The notes below the pieces were generated by a model, which saw only the letters and a list, made by a program, of their open reading frames with translations, did no database searches and was not told the DNA's origin. Of a stretch of DNA of 64,000 nt, positions 35,640-44,887 are shown piece after piece. Each line of letters begins with the position of its first letter. Within the stretch, counting starts at the first letter, position 1. The position numbers and the translations under genes were made by a program. This DNA is from an uncultured Granulosicoccaceae bacterium. Its GTDB lineage: Bacteria > Pseudomonadota > Gammaproteobacteria > Granulosicoccales > Granulosicoccaceae. Where the stretch lies: contig CALISD010000042.1 of NCBI GenBank assembly GCA_938041955.1, positions 1 to 64,000 on the forward strand, in the 5' to 3' direction.

Positions 35640-36969
35640 GGGCTTGATCAATTTTGAGTGAAATATGCGGGTAGTAAACGAGCAATGTGACTGCGCGGGT
35701 AACCATAAATAGAGAAAACGCGCACCACAAACCGGTATTTCCAAAGCGTGGAATCAGCAGTGCTGTGAGCAGAAAAAATATTGTAGTGGATATGATCATC
35801 GCGTTGCGCATTTCTCGTGAGTGTGTGGTGCCGATAAAAATGCCATCAAGCTGGTAACACCAAACTGACAAAAAAGGCAAAACGAGCATCCATGGTAACA
35901 GCGAGTTTGCTGCCGCTAACACTTCAATCTGGTTAGTGAACACACGCAGAACCCAGGGACCTGTGATATAGATCATGGCTGACATGATGACCGCTGTGAC
36001 GATAGCCTGAATGGTCGATATTCGAACGATTTTATGAAAATGATTTTTGTTCTTAGCGCCCCAGGCCTGCCCCGCAAGAGTTTCGGCTGCATGGGCGAAA
36101 CCGTCCAGCGCGTGGGCGCAAATGTGCAGTAGTTGCATCAGAATAACGTTGGCTGCAAAAAGGCTGCTGGGGAGCTTCGCGCTTGCTATGTTGAAGTAGA
36201 AGAAGCTTGAAACCAGCAGCAGGGTTCTGATAAATATATTGCCATTGAGCATCAACAGCCGTTTAAGCGGCTCCCGCTCAAGAAGTGTTTGTGGCGATGA
36301 TTTTTTTACCGAAGACACCACAAGGTCACGGATTAAGTACAGAGCAAAGCAAAGCGCCAGGTATTCACTTATCAACGAGGCAGCGGCAACCCCTGTGATA
36401 CCCCAACCGAAGACCGGTACAAAAAGCAGATCCAGCACGACATTGGTGCAATTCAACACGAGTTGAAAAACAAATACCGCCCGCATTCGCTGGATGCCAA
36501 TGAGTACCCCGGTCAATACATAGTTGGCAAGCGTCGCGGGTGCTGACCAGATACGAACGGTGTAGTATTCTCGGGTCAGTCGTTCTATCTTCTCGCTGCC
36601 ACCAACCAACAGCAGGGCCAGATCCAATAATGGCTTTTGTAGCAATATCACTACTGCACCTATGCATGCGGCGATAACCAACGAGCGTAGCAGGGTGAGG
36701 CCAATTACTTCGTTGTCATTTGCACCGAACGCCTGTGCGATGCTGCCACTGGTGCCCATACGGAGGAAGCCGAACGTCCAGAAAACAAGACTGAAGATGG
36801 ATGCACCCAGCGCTACCGCGGCTATGGGCTCGGGAGAATCCATATGGCCTGTGACTGCGGTATCGACTGCACCGACTAGTGGCACAGTAACGTTGGACAG
36901 AATGATTGGCGCGGCAAGCCACCATACTCGCTTATGCCAGTCGGCATTTGTTAGTGGCAGTGAGGACAT
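35629..36969 (-). CDS. MATE-family multidrug/organic cation exporter, DinF-like
   Basis: About 446 residues with twelve predicted transmembrane helices in two halves, typical of MATE transporters. The first helix region WWLAAPIILSNVTVPLVGAVDTAVTGH is characteristic of the DinF branch. It probably exports toxic cationic compounds by Na+ or H+ antiport. The ATG at 36969 removes a non-homologous extension to 37071. Overlaps murB at its 3' end; co-transcription is likely. Confidence 0.9.
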   Translation of the reverse strand: MSSLPLTNADWHKRVWWLAAPIILSNVTVPLVGAVDTAVTGHMDSPEPIAAVALGASIFSLVFWTFGFLRMGTSGSIAQAFGANDNEVIGLTLLRSLVIAACIGAVVILLQKPLLDLALLLVGGSEKIERLTREYYTVRIWSAPATLANYVLTGVLIGIQRMRAVFVFQLVLNCTNVVLDLLFVPVFGWGITGVAAASLISEYLALCFALYLIRDLVVSSVKKSSPQTLLEREPLKRLLMLNGNIFIRTLLLVSSFFYFNIASAKLPSSLFAANVILMQLLHICAHALDGFAHAAETLAGQAWGAKNKNHFHKIVRISTIQAIVTAVIMSAMIYITGPWVLRVFTNQIEVLAAANSLLPWMLVLPFLSVWCYQLDGIFIGTTHSREMRNAMIISTTIFFLLTALLIPRFGNTGLWCAFSLFMVTRAVTLLVYYPHISLKIDQAHAH

Positions 36970-37178
36970 TGAGGACTTGGCAGAAAAATGAGGCAGTATA
37001 GAACATCGGTAGCTACGATAGGGTGCTGAAATTTTTTCTGATGGCGAACCCGGAATACCTCGTGGTCGCACCGTCCCAGGTTGCCCGGTGAATTCGCAGC
37101 TGCGGGGCGGTGATCACAGGTGGTAAAAATGAGATGATTCTGGTTAAACTGAATAACAATTCAACAGGATAGTTACTT

Positions 37179-37529
37179 ATGAGGGTCGTGAGAATTGTTA
37201 CTAATATCGAGAGTTCAGAATTAGAACTGGCTGCCTCCTTTTACCAGGAGATTTTGGGCCTGGAGTTGTTAATGGATTATGGATGGATTCAAACATACGG
37301 TTCAGATGTGACGATGCCTTTGCAAATAAGTATTGCCTCAGAGGGCGGTTCCGGAATGCCGGTGCCGGACTTATCTATTGAAGTTGATGATCTTGATGAG
37401 GTGTTTCAGGCTGTAGAAAAAGCAGGTCATCAGGTTGTTTATGGTCCGGTTAAGGAGCCTTGGGGTGTTAGCAGGTTTTTTGTACAGGATCCATTTGGTA
37501 AATTACTAAATATCATGCAGCACTGTTGA
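37179..37529 (+). CDS. VOC-superfamily (glyoxalase-like) protein
   Basis: 116 residues, one VOC fold. The typical start VRIVTNIESSELELAASFYQ (lyase I-like helix) and the C-terminal WGVSRFFVQDPFGKLLNI are present. Metal-binding positions are not clear enough to assign an enzyme. Members include glyoxalase I, dioxygenases and resistance proteins. A GAT/GNAT acetyltransferase gene follows on the same strand. Confidence 0.8.
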   Translation: MRVVRIVTNIESSELELAASFYQEILGLELLMDYGWIQTYGSDVTMPLQISIASEGGSGMPVPDLSIEVDDLDEVFQAVEKAGHQVVYGPVKEPWGVSRFFVQDPFGKLLNIMQHC

Positions 37530-37625
37530 GATGTGGGATGCGCAAGCCTGATTGTTTGGCGTTACGGTGTCGGCGTTCGCAAGAGAGGCAGTTGCTGCGA
37601 CTCGCAGTCTCGCACTGAAGTATGC

Positions 37626-38159
37626 ATGTTCGGCAAAATAAGGAATACGTTTTTGGAAATTACAGTGCGGGGCGCAGATGCAACAGAAGTTGATGCGATA
37701 GCTGATGTCTGGTGGCACAGTTGGCACCAGGCACACGCTGATATTGTTCCGGAATCACTTGTAGAGTTGCGGACATTAGCATCATTTGGTGATAGAGCCC
37801 GGAAGCACTTCGATTCAATTCGTGTGGTGGGTGATGTGGGTCAGCCGCAGGGTTTTTGTTATGTGGTAGGTGCGGAGCTGCAGCAGTTATTTGTCAGCTC
37901 TGCGTTTCATGGAGCCGGGGTCGCTTCGGCATTGATTGCTGATGCTGAAAGGATACTTCGCAAATCCGGGGTAGCGACTGCGTGGCTTGCCTGTGCGTTC
38001 GGAAATAAGCGAGCTGAGCGGTTTTACCACAAGCAGGGATGGAGCAATGTTGGCACGATGCTGGAGCTGCTCGAGACGTCGGTGGGCGACTATGAGCTTG
38101 AGACATGGCGTTTTGAGAAACGCCTGAGTGCCGCTCTTGAAGGTGAGGAAATGCCCTAA
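37626..38159 (+). CDS. GNAT-family N-acetyltransferase
   Basis: About 177 residues. The acetyl-CoA site is visible as LFVSSAFHGAGVASALIADA (R/Q-x2-G-x-G/A variant), followed by FGNKRAERFYHKQGW. The substrate is unknown. The frame could begin at 37533, but the ATG at 37626 or a TTG at 37653 with AAGGAAT upstream is better. It lies downstream of the VOC gene. Confidence 0.78.
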   Translation: MFGKIRNTFLEITVRGADATEVDAIADVWWHSWHQAHADIVPESLVELRTLASFGDRARKHFDSIRVVGDVGQPQGFCYVVGAELQQLFVSSAFHGAGVASALIADAERILRKSGVATAWLACAFGNKRAERFYHKQGWSNVGTMLELLETSVGDYELETWRFEKRLSAALEGEEMP

Positions 38160-38244
38160 GGTGAAGTGAGTCTTTTGGGTGTTAGTCAGCGGGCTTTTTC
38201 AAGGCTTTGTATATACTTGTCAGCAAACCTCGTGCACTGATCAC

Positions 38245-38279
38245 AAAAAAAATCAATGCGGTCATTGCGACCGCATTGA
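38245..38279 (-). terminator. Rho-independent terminator of ugd
   Basis: TCAATGCGGTC (38253-38263) and GACCGCATTGA (38269-38279) form a perfect 11-bp stem with a 5-nt loop. Read on the minus strand the stem is followed by eight Ts (38245-38252). It lies 11 bp after the ugd stop. Confidence 0.9.
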
Positions 38280-38289
38280 GCAGGTAGCC

Positions 38290-39621
38290 TTACGACGTTA
38301 CCGGTCGGCCGATACAGTAGTATTGAAAGCCGTTGTCAGCGACGATCGATGGTTCGTATAAGTTCCTTCCATCAAAGATCACCGGGTTTTTCAAGCCAGC
38401 TTTAAGCTCTACCCATGACGGGCTTTTAAATTCGTTCCACTCAGTCATGATGATCAGTGCATCTGCGCCCTGAACCGCTTCAAGCGCGGAGTCGGTTAGT
38501 TGCAAGCCAGGATGATCAGGGTACAGGTGTTTGGCTTCATCCATAGCAACAGGATCATATGCCTTTACAGTTGCACCCTGTGACCACAGTGCATCCATCA
38601 GCACGCGGCTTGGCGCTTCACGCATGTCGTCAGTATTTGGTTTAAACGATAAACCCCAGATAGCAAAGGTTTTACCTGATAGATCGTTGCTGAAGTGTTT
38701 GTTGATCTTATCCGGCAGTACACTTTTTTGTCTTTCGTTGACGCTTTCAACAGACTCAAGCAGTTCGGCCTTGTAGCCCACCTCTTTGGCTGTTGCGATA
38801 AGAGCCTTGACGTCTTTTGGAAAGCATGAGCCACCATAACCTGCACCGGGGTAGATGAAGCTGTACCCGATTCTTGGATCGGAGCCGATACCGATACGAA
38901 CGTTCTCGATGTCTGCACCCAGCGAATCAGCGAGGTTGGATAGCTCGTTCATAAAGCTGATTTTAGTGGCAAGCATCGAGTTGGCTGCATACTTTGTCAG
39001 CTCGGAAGAGCGAATGTCCATGAAGATCAGGCGGTCATGGTTGCGACAGAATGGGGCGTAGAGTTTACGCATCTGCTCAATCGCATGCGGGTCTTGTGTA
39101 CCGACCACAATGCGATCCGGTTTGCGAAAGTCTTCAATTGCCGCGCCTTCTTTAAGAAACTCCGGGTTGGAAATTGTGCTGTATGGAAAACTCTCACCGC
39201 GCTTTTCCAAAACTTCTTTCATTCTCGCAGCAACCCTATCTGACGTGCCTACAGGTACGGTTGATTTAGTGACCACCAGTTTATTATCCTGCATGCGTTC
39301 AGCGATCGTTTGAGCGACGGCAAGTACATGTTTGAGATCGGCTGATCCATCTTCATCTGGCGGGGTGCCGACGGCGATGAACTGCATCTCGCTGTGGGCA
39401 ACAGCTCTGTCCATATCGGTGGTGAAGTTGAGTCTGCCTATTTCAACATTGCGAATAATGACTTCATCAAGGCCTGGCTCATGTATCGGAATAATGCCTT
39501 TGTTTAGATTGGCGACTTTCGCCTCATCAATATCAACACAAAGGACGTCGTTGCCGACATCGGCAAGCAGTGAGCCTGTCACTAAACCGACATAGCCCGA
39601 TCCGTAAACGGTAACTTTCAT
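38290..39621 (-). CDS. ugd: UDP-glucose 6-dehydrogenase
   Basis: Oxidises UDP-glucose to UDP-glucuronate with two NAD+, supplying polysaccharide precursors. Starts [16 protein letters not shown] (NAD site). The catalytic Cys is in [16 protein letters not shown], and the substrate domain contains [15 protein letters not shown]. 443 residues, standard. Monocistronic: a 294-bp leader region and its own terminator. No capsule genes adjoin. Confidence 0.96.
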   Translation of the reverse strand: MKVTVYGSGYVGLVTGSLLADVGNDVLCVDIDEAKVANLNKGIIPIHEPGLDEVIIRNVEIGRLNFTTDMDRAVAHSEMQFIAVGTPPDEDGSADLKHVLAVAQTIAERMQDNKLVVTKSTVPVGTSDRVAARMKEVLEKRGESFPYSTISNPEFLKEGAAIEDFRKPDRIVVGTQDPHAIEQMRKLYAPFCRNHDRLIFMDIRSSELTKYAANSMLATKISFMNELSNLADSLGADIENVRIGIGSDPRIGYSFIYPGAGYGGSCFPKDVKALIATAKEVGYKAELLESVESVNERQKSVLPDKINKHFSNDLSGKTFAIWGLSFKPNTDDMREAPSRVLMDALWSQGATVKAYDPVAMDEAKHLYPDHPGLQLTDSALEAVQGADALIIMTEWNEFKSPSWVELKAGLKNPVIFDGRNLYEPSIVADNGFQYYCIGRPVTS

Positions 39622-39915
39622 TTATCGTGGTCCGTTAAATCAATTAATTAAAGTGTTCTGTGACTTATCTGTTGCTTGTCTGGGATGTATTGAACAGCTA
39701 AATCGGTGTTGTAATCTGTTTTCTTGGTGCCGGCGAAAGTGCTACTGACTGCAAGCATTACGCCGTGTTTCGGCAGTGGCGCAAGGTAAGCGTAACTATA
39801 ATCCTAAGATGTTGAAGTAAACAGTTGTAAAGCCAATTTTACATCTTATTCAATGTCAAATTTCTGTCTACTTAGAGGTGTTTTTAAATTTAGCTGTTGA
39901 TTTGCGGTGATTGAT

Positions 39916-40635
39916 TCAGGCTTTTGTTAAGTCTGGCGTATTTGTGGGAGAAGCAGTCAACACTTCTCTTTTACCCTTGGGTCCGGGTAATTTCTGCCAT
40001 TTGTAGCCGGCGCTTGTTAGAGCATCGCGGAAACTGCGACTAACGCAGTAAGTGGCCAGAATGCCGCCCTGTTTGGTAGCGATTCGCAGCTTCTCGAGGA
40101 ATGGTTTGCACCACAGGTCAGGATTGTTTTTTATGCTGAATGCATCCAAGTATATCGCATCAAAATAGCCCTCTGGCAGCGCCCAATCCAGAGCATCTGC
40201 GCAAACAAGGTTCAGTGTGGTGAGCGAATCAAATGGCAGCTCACCGCTTTCGCTGTTGGGCAGAGCCTTAGACAGTACATCACAGGTGAAATCACACAGT
40301 GCGACCAATTGTGGTGCGTTGCTTTTTAAAAGTGAGCGTGCAAGGTCTGTCGGCGGTGGTCGCATTTCCAGACCGGTGTAGTGCAATGCGCACTTCGATG
40401 TCATGGCATGCTGTGCCGTGTGGACAAAGTTATAGCCACTTCCAAAACCGATCTCAAGGACAGCGGTAGGTTGTTGATTAGTCAGTCTCTTGTAGACGCC
40501 GGCGTTGTGCAAAAAAACTGTTTCGGATTCAGCGGTTGCACCAAACTTTGAATGGTAGGTTTCCTGCCGCTCAGTATCGTAGAGGGTGTAGCTGCCATCT
40601 TTTGTGGCAAGCAACTGAAGATTGTTTTTTTGCAC
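39916..40635 (-). CDS. mnmD: Standalone tRNA 5-aminomethyl-2-thiouridine methyltransferase (MnmD)
   Basis: 239 residues, homologous to the N-terminal methyltransferase half of MnmC, which completes mnm5s2U at the tRNA wobble position. Signatures are DGSYTLYDTERQETYHS (the family's DGSxT...YHS), VLEIGFGSGYNF (SAM site) and DAIYLDAFSIKNNPDLW. The FAD-dependent oxidase half of gammaproteobacterial MnmC is absent, so the product depends on substrate from another route. Follows an unknown gene on the same strand with an 18-bp gap. Confidence 0.88.
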   Translation of the reverse strand: MQKNNLQLLATKDGSYTLYDTERQETYHSKFGATAESETVFLHNAGVYKRLTNQQPTAVLEIGFGSGYNFVHTAQHAMTSKCALHYTGLEMRPPPTDLARSLLKSNAPQLVALCDFTCDVLSKALPNSESGELPFDSLTTLNLVCADALDWALPEGYFDAIYLDAFSIKNNPDLWCKPFLEKLRIATKQGGILATYCVSRSFRDALTSAGYKWQKLPGPKGKREVLTASPTNTPDLTKA

Positions 40636-40653
40636 GATGGAGTGCTGCAGCGT

Positions 40654-41640
40654 TTACAGGCTTTGTTGCTGCGGGCGCTGGATGCCAAGGGCGGCTTTGT
40701 TAAATTCGGCGCAGGAGTTGTCGAAGAGTGCGGTGCTCACGGGCATTGGTACTCTGGCTAATGCGACCCATTCGATAAGGCATTTACCATCAAATACCAG
40801 CTTTATGCCTGTGCTGTGAAGCCAGGCGGGCATGGCGGGATCGTTGTATGGGTGGCCGGGGTATTCTGCCAACTGCTCACCTGCTGACACGAATTGAGGC
40901 CATACTAAAAAGTTGGTGTTGGCATCGCTGCGCATCGTTTCGCACTCGTACTTTGCTGCAGTGGCGAATTGGTCAATGTAAGTGTTTGCACCATTGAAAG
41001 TCGAAAGTGGCTGCAGTACGCCTTTTAAGCGTTCAGCAATAACATCGATATTTTTCATCGCTTGTGCGATTTTAATAAAACGTGACTCGTAGAAGCTTTC
41101 AATTGGCACAGAGAACGCTCTGAAGGGTTCCCCCCATAGCTCGTCGATACCTTCCTGACCGCTATAGTGTTTGACTTGTGTGCCCAACTCGAGCGCTTCT
41201 TTAAAACACTGACCACATTCCTGCATTAGCTCGTTGTCGTTGCTGACTTCAACGCCGTTAGCGGCAAGATCTACTATGGTTCTGAAGATGTCTGTTGCGC
41301 GGTTAAAGAGGGCGCCGGCAAGCATCGCGGCATTCACGCGTTTTTTGCGTGGGTCGTTTTCTTCTTCGTGAGATTCGCGGGCTTTTGCTAAGTAGTGGCC
41401 CGGGGTATTGATGCCGTGTTCAGTGTGGTGAAAAGTGCGTCTTGTGAGAGATTCAATCAGGTTCTTTTTGGCTTCAAGTGATTCAGGAGGAGGTTGGTAG
41501 TATCTGATCCAGTAGTCGTCATAAAAAACGAATTTCTGATCGTTGACGATCCGATTCGTGCCATTAGCGATGGGGTTGCCATCAGTTGGCTGCCATTCAG
41601 GACCTTTGCGAAAGGTGCTTGAATTGCAGGTGAAATCCAT
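40654..41640 (-). CDS. Unknown predominantly helical protein
   Basis: 328 residues, not recognised. There is no signal peptide or membrane segment, so it is cytoplasmic. The first 65 residues include an aromatic-rich FYDDYWIRYYQPPPES, followed by long amphipathic helices, then a final segment WLHSTGIKLVFDGKCLIEWV with beta character. Cysteines are few. The frame is open to a GTG at 41703; the ATG at 41640 is preferred. It is upstream of mnmD with an 18-bp gap, so it might share an operon. Function cannot be named. Confidence 0.6.
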   Translation of the reverse strand: MDFTCNSSTFRKGPEWQPTDGNPIANGTNRIVNDQKFVFYDDYWIRYYQPPPESLEAKKNLIESLTRRTFHHTEHGINTPGHYLAKARESHEEENDPRKKRVNAAMLAGALFNRATDIFRTIVDLAANGVEVSNDNELMQECGQCFKEALELGTQVKHYSGQEGIDELWGEPFRAFSVPIESFYESRFIKIAQAMKNIDVIAERLKGVLQPLSTFNGANTYIDQFATAAKYECETMRSDANTNFLVWPQFVSAGEQLAEYPGHPYNDPAMPAWLHSTGIKLVFDGKCLIEWVALARVPMPVSTALFDNSCAEFNKAALGIQRPQQQSL

Positions 41641-42318
41641 CTCAGTGGTCACTGTCGACTCCCGAACTGCACGTAGTACGCTGGCTGATAGTTGAGTATG
41701 CACGAGTGTTGAGTTCGAATTTGTGGCTCAAATTGGCATTTGTGGATCTGCTCATATCGCATTGTCTTCAGCGAGAATCCGGCCACATGCCGAATGTTGA
41801 CTCTGTCAAAAAACCGTAACAATCGAGTTGCGATCTTGTGACAGCTGCTGCGTCCAGTGCGGCGCGCATTATTGCACACCTGAAAGTTTTATGCAGCGTC
41901 TGCCCAAGCCAGTGCCATTTTTTGTGCCTTTGGCCGCAGCCAGCAGTTGTTAATACTCATTATTCCATTCCGGGAAATAGCGTTGAGATGTGTGCGTGCC
42001 TGGCTCACATGTATTCACGAGTTGGTGGGCATTCCGCGCAGAGAGTTGATTTTACAGTGAATTCTCTTTTCGAGCTGAATACTTATTGGCACTTAGCAAA
42101 GAATAAATTTGCTGTGGTATCAAGTGAGATGCCGTCATTCTCGTGAATAAAACGGCCGGGGAATTTGTGCGGTAGCACTCTAGGTAGCGACAACATGCCT
42201 TGGTGAGGGCTCGATTATGATCATTTGAGGCACGCGGTGATTTCTGCGTAACGAAAAGGATCGATACAAACGCACCCGTCAGGCGGGCACGCGGCAGTAG
42301 AGGTTCTCCACGAGACTC
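41641..42318. other. Non-coding stretch upstream of the unknown gene, 678 bp
   Basis: A long gap between the unknown gene (transcribed away) and the end of cmoB. A 102-codon open frame at 41838-42146 has no recognisable product, an unusual cysteine-rich composition and no ribosome site; it is not called. No clear repeat, RNA gene or terminator was seen. Confidence 0.5.
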
Positions 42319-43296
42319 CTATGGCTTGTTGGCGATCACAACAGCGCGCGTTGGCGCTGGATAGCCCTCTTTGGTCAGTGTGGGGTCGGTTGGATCCAGG
42401 CCGTGCTGAAGCGAATAAGAAGACATCCATGGCGTTGGTCGTTGCTCGTCAGTGGTGGTGCGGCAAATGTCTACGCAGCGTGGGTTGCCAAAACCTGCGT
42501 CTTTTATTTGCTCAAGCAGCAAGCTGACGCTAGGCAGCTTCCATACGTTGCGCATATTTGCATACCGATCTTCCGGCACCAGTTGTTCAGAATCAGAGCT
42601 GTCAATGATCAGAGTTTCAAGCACCAGTTCTCCGCCTGACTTTAAACAACTGAGCAAACCGGCCAAATGCTCCTGAGGCTCTCTGCGATGACTAAGCACG
42701 CCCATAGAAAAAACAGTATCGAACAAATAGGGTTGCTCAAAAACCATTTCACCAGTGAGCGGTAGCACTGCCAATTGTGTGGCATGTACAAAGTGATTGA
42801 TGGCCAAAAACTGGGTGCAGAATAATTCACCCGGATCTACACCGACTACTGACCTGGCCCCTGCCCCTAACATACGATAACCGTAGTAGCCATTGCCGCA
42901 ACCAACATCAAGTATGGTGCGTCCGCTAAGCGGTGATATATTTTCTGCTATGCGATTCCACTTTAGAAAAGATCTCCATTCACTATCAACAAAAACCCCT
43001 TCTATATTAAACGGACCTTTACGCCACGGTGCCAATTCTAGCAGCGCTTTTTTAATGTGTAATTGCTGATTCGCAGATTGGTTTGCAGCCACAGTGGTGA
43101 TGGAATCGCTGTTCAGATCGGTGCTGCTTGTGTTGTCAGCTGGTAGAGAGTCAAGTGCTGCCAGCCAACGTGGAAAGTGTCCATGGCGGGATGAGTCCGA
43201 TTGGGCTCGAATTACTGGAGCAATGGATTGAAGCCAATCCAGCAACTCTTCTTCGTGATTGGCGTTATAGAAATAATCGTAGTTCAGTGAGCTCAA
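42319..43296 (-). CDS. cmoB: tRNA U34 carboxymethyltransferase
   Basis: Transfers the carboxymethyl group from carboxy-SAM to 5-hydroxyuridine at the tRNA wobble base, making cmo5U. 325 residues, as in E. coli (323). WRKGPFNIEGVFVDSEWRS and the SAM site GRTILDVGCGNGYYGYRM are distinctive. It overlaps cmoA by 4 bp (ATGA). Confidence 0.96.
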   Translation of the reverse strand: MSSLNYDYFYNANHEEELLDWLQSIAPVIRAQSDSSRHGHFPRWLAALDSLPADNTSSTDLNSDSITTVAANQSANQQLHIKKALLELAPWRKGPFNIEGVFVDSEWRSFLKWNRIAENISPLSGRTILDVGCGNGYYGYRMLGAGARSVVGVDPGELFCTQFLAINHFVHATQLAVLPLTGEMVFEQPYLFDTVFSMGVLSHRREPQEHLAGLLSCLKSGGELVLETLIIDSSDSEQLVPEDRYANMRNVWKLPSVSLLLEQIKDAGFGNPRCVDICRTTTDEQRPTPWMSSYSLQHGLDPTDPTLTKEGYPAPTRAVVIANKP

Positions 43297-44045
43297 CGGA
43301 TCGCTACCAATGATGCAAAATTAAAGCATTGAAACCAGACCTCAACGCTTTTAAAGCCGCAGTTGAGTAATCTTGATTTGTGTTCATCCAATGTTTCAGG
43401 AATTAACACATTTTCCAGAGCATCACGCTTTTGGCTGATTTCAAGTTCACTGTAGCCATTGGCGCGTTTGAAATTTTCATACATCGTGGTGAGGAGTTGT
43501 TGCTGTTCGGTATTTTTAAACGCAATTTTTTCAGACAGAATCAATGCGCCACCCGGAATCATTCTATCGGCAATGGATTGCATTGTTGCTGCGCGCACTG
43601 ATAGTGGTACAAACTGTAGTGTGAAGTTTAAAACAGCAACACTGTGTGCTTCGTATTCAAAGTTGGTAATATCAGCAAGTTTGGTATGCACTGGTACGGG
43701 ATTAATATCATCAGCGATTCGCGTGCGCATTCGAGTTAACATCGCCTCGGAGGTATCGAGCGCAATGATTGGAATATGTCTCGACGCTTGCTTATGGTGC
43801 TGGGCAATTTGGTGGCGCATGGACAACGTCGTTGCACCAAGTGAGCTGCCAAGGTCATAGCAGGCAGTGTGAGGTACGGCAAATTTGGCTGCGAGCATGC
43901 CGGTTTGCATCACGATGCTGCGGTACCCGGGCACCGAGCGCTCGATCATGTCATCAAAGACACTGGCAACTGCATCATTGAATTCGAAGGGGCCAATCTG
44001 GCCTAATGGTTCGGCAAAAACCCGATCGGTTGTGGGATCAGTCAC
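43293..44045 (-). CDS. cmoA: Carboxy-S-adenosyl-L-methionine synthase
   Basis: Makes carboxy-SAM from SAM and prephenate for CmoB. Core signatures are IERSVPGYRSIVMQTGMLAA, CYDLGSSLGATTLSMR (SAM motif) and VLNFTLQFVP. The frame opens at 44168, giving 291 residues, but the family is about 247 residues. A GTG at 44045 gives 250 residues with a normal TDPTTDRVFAEPLG start, so that is used. Translationally coupled to cmoB. Confidence 0.93.
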   Translation of the reverse strand: MTDPTTDRVFAEPLGQIGPFEFNDAVASVFDDMIERSVPGYRSIVMQTGMLAAKFAVPHTACYDLGSSLGATTLSMRHQIAQHHKQASRHIPIIALDTSEAMLTRMRTRIADDINPVPVHTKLADITNFEYEAHSVAVLNFTLQFVPLSVRAATMQSIADRMIPGGALILSEKIAFKNTEQQQLLTTMYENFKRANGYSELEISQKRDALENVLIPETLDEHKSRLLNCGFKSVEVWFQCFNFASLVAIR

Positions 44046-44176
44046 GATAGTGGAGATGGTCAGTAGTGAAAAGATGGCTAGAGTATCTACGCAAGTCGTG
44101 AATAGTAACCGATTTCTGTCGCGTAAACGCCTCGATTCCGGTACATGAAATCGATATCGGCGATACAATTCCTGTT

Positions 44177-44881
44177 TTGCAAAAGGCAGATGTCATCACC
44201 AACGATGCCAAACAGTATAAATTGCCAGATGCGCAAACGCATCTGCGTAAAGTGGACAAAACCATGGGGCGGTTAATGCGCCTTGTCGGTCCCAGTGAAG
44301 TGCGCAGCGAACAGGAGCTTAGCGTCTTCCAGTCATTGGTACGGGCTATTGCCTATCAAATGATATCCACCAAGGCTGCTGCAGCTATTCATGGCCGGTT
44401 GTTGGAGCAGTGTGGTGGTGAGGTGCAACCGGACAAGCTATTAGCGCTTGGCGAAGAGAGGCTTCGGGAAATCGGCTACTCACGTGCCAAGGTGTCTTCT
44501 CTTCTGGACTTGTCGGACAAGTGTGCCACCGGAGTCATTCCCGATGATGAAGCGCTAAATAGTCTGTCTGACAAAGAACTGGTGATTTGTTTAACGCAAG
44601 TTCGAGGCATCGGTTTATGGAGTGTGGAGATGCTCATGATCTTTAATCTGCGTCGACCGAATGTGTTCCCGGCCACTGATCTCGGCGTACGTCGTGGTCA
44701 CATGCTGAGTTACGAATTGCCCGAGATGCTGAGCGCAAAGGAGCTGCTGGTCGAGGCCGAAGTGTGGCAACCCTACCGATCGGTTGCAGCGTGGTATCTG
44801 TGGCGCGCAAATGATTGTGTCGATTGGGAGAAAGTTAAGCCATTGGTAAAAGGTAAGCCCGGCAAGGCGTCTAAAAGTTAG
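44177..44881 (+). CDS. HhH-GPD DNA glycosylase, AlkA-like 3-methyladenine type
   Basis: 234 residues. The helix-hairpin-helix LTQVRGIGLWSVEMLM and the catalytic Asp in FPATDLGVRRG define the AlkA branch of base-excision glycosylases. It removes alkylated purines from DNA. Only the core domain is present, lacking the AlkA N-terminal domain. Followed 6 bp later by the Nmad3-like gene. Divergent from cmoA. Confidence 0.9.
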   Translation: MQKADVITNDAKQYKLPDAQTHLRKVDKTMGRLMRLVGPSEVRSEQELSVFQSLVRAIAYQMISTKAAAAIHGRLLEQCGGEVQPDKLLALGEERLREIGYSRAKVSSLLDLSDKCATGVIPDDEALNSLSDKELVICLTQVRGIGLWSVEMLMIFNLRRPNVFPATDLGVRRGHMLSYELPEMLSAKELLVEAEVWQPYRSVAAWYLWRANDCVDWEKVKPLVKGKPGKASKS

Positions 44882-44887
44882 TTGTCG

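Noticed and set aside
37036-37048. Twelve-base match TCTGATGGCGAA with the interior of element B
   Set aside because: Flanks do not match and the length is within chance for a window of this size.
41838-42146. Open frame of 102 codons in the long gap before cmoB
   Set aside because: No ribosome site, no recognisable domain, odd composition, and no operon context.
44046-44168. N-terminal extension of cmoA
   Set aside because: It would add 41 residues with hydrophobic content not seen in CmoA and would occupy most of the gap to the divergent glycosylase gene.
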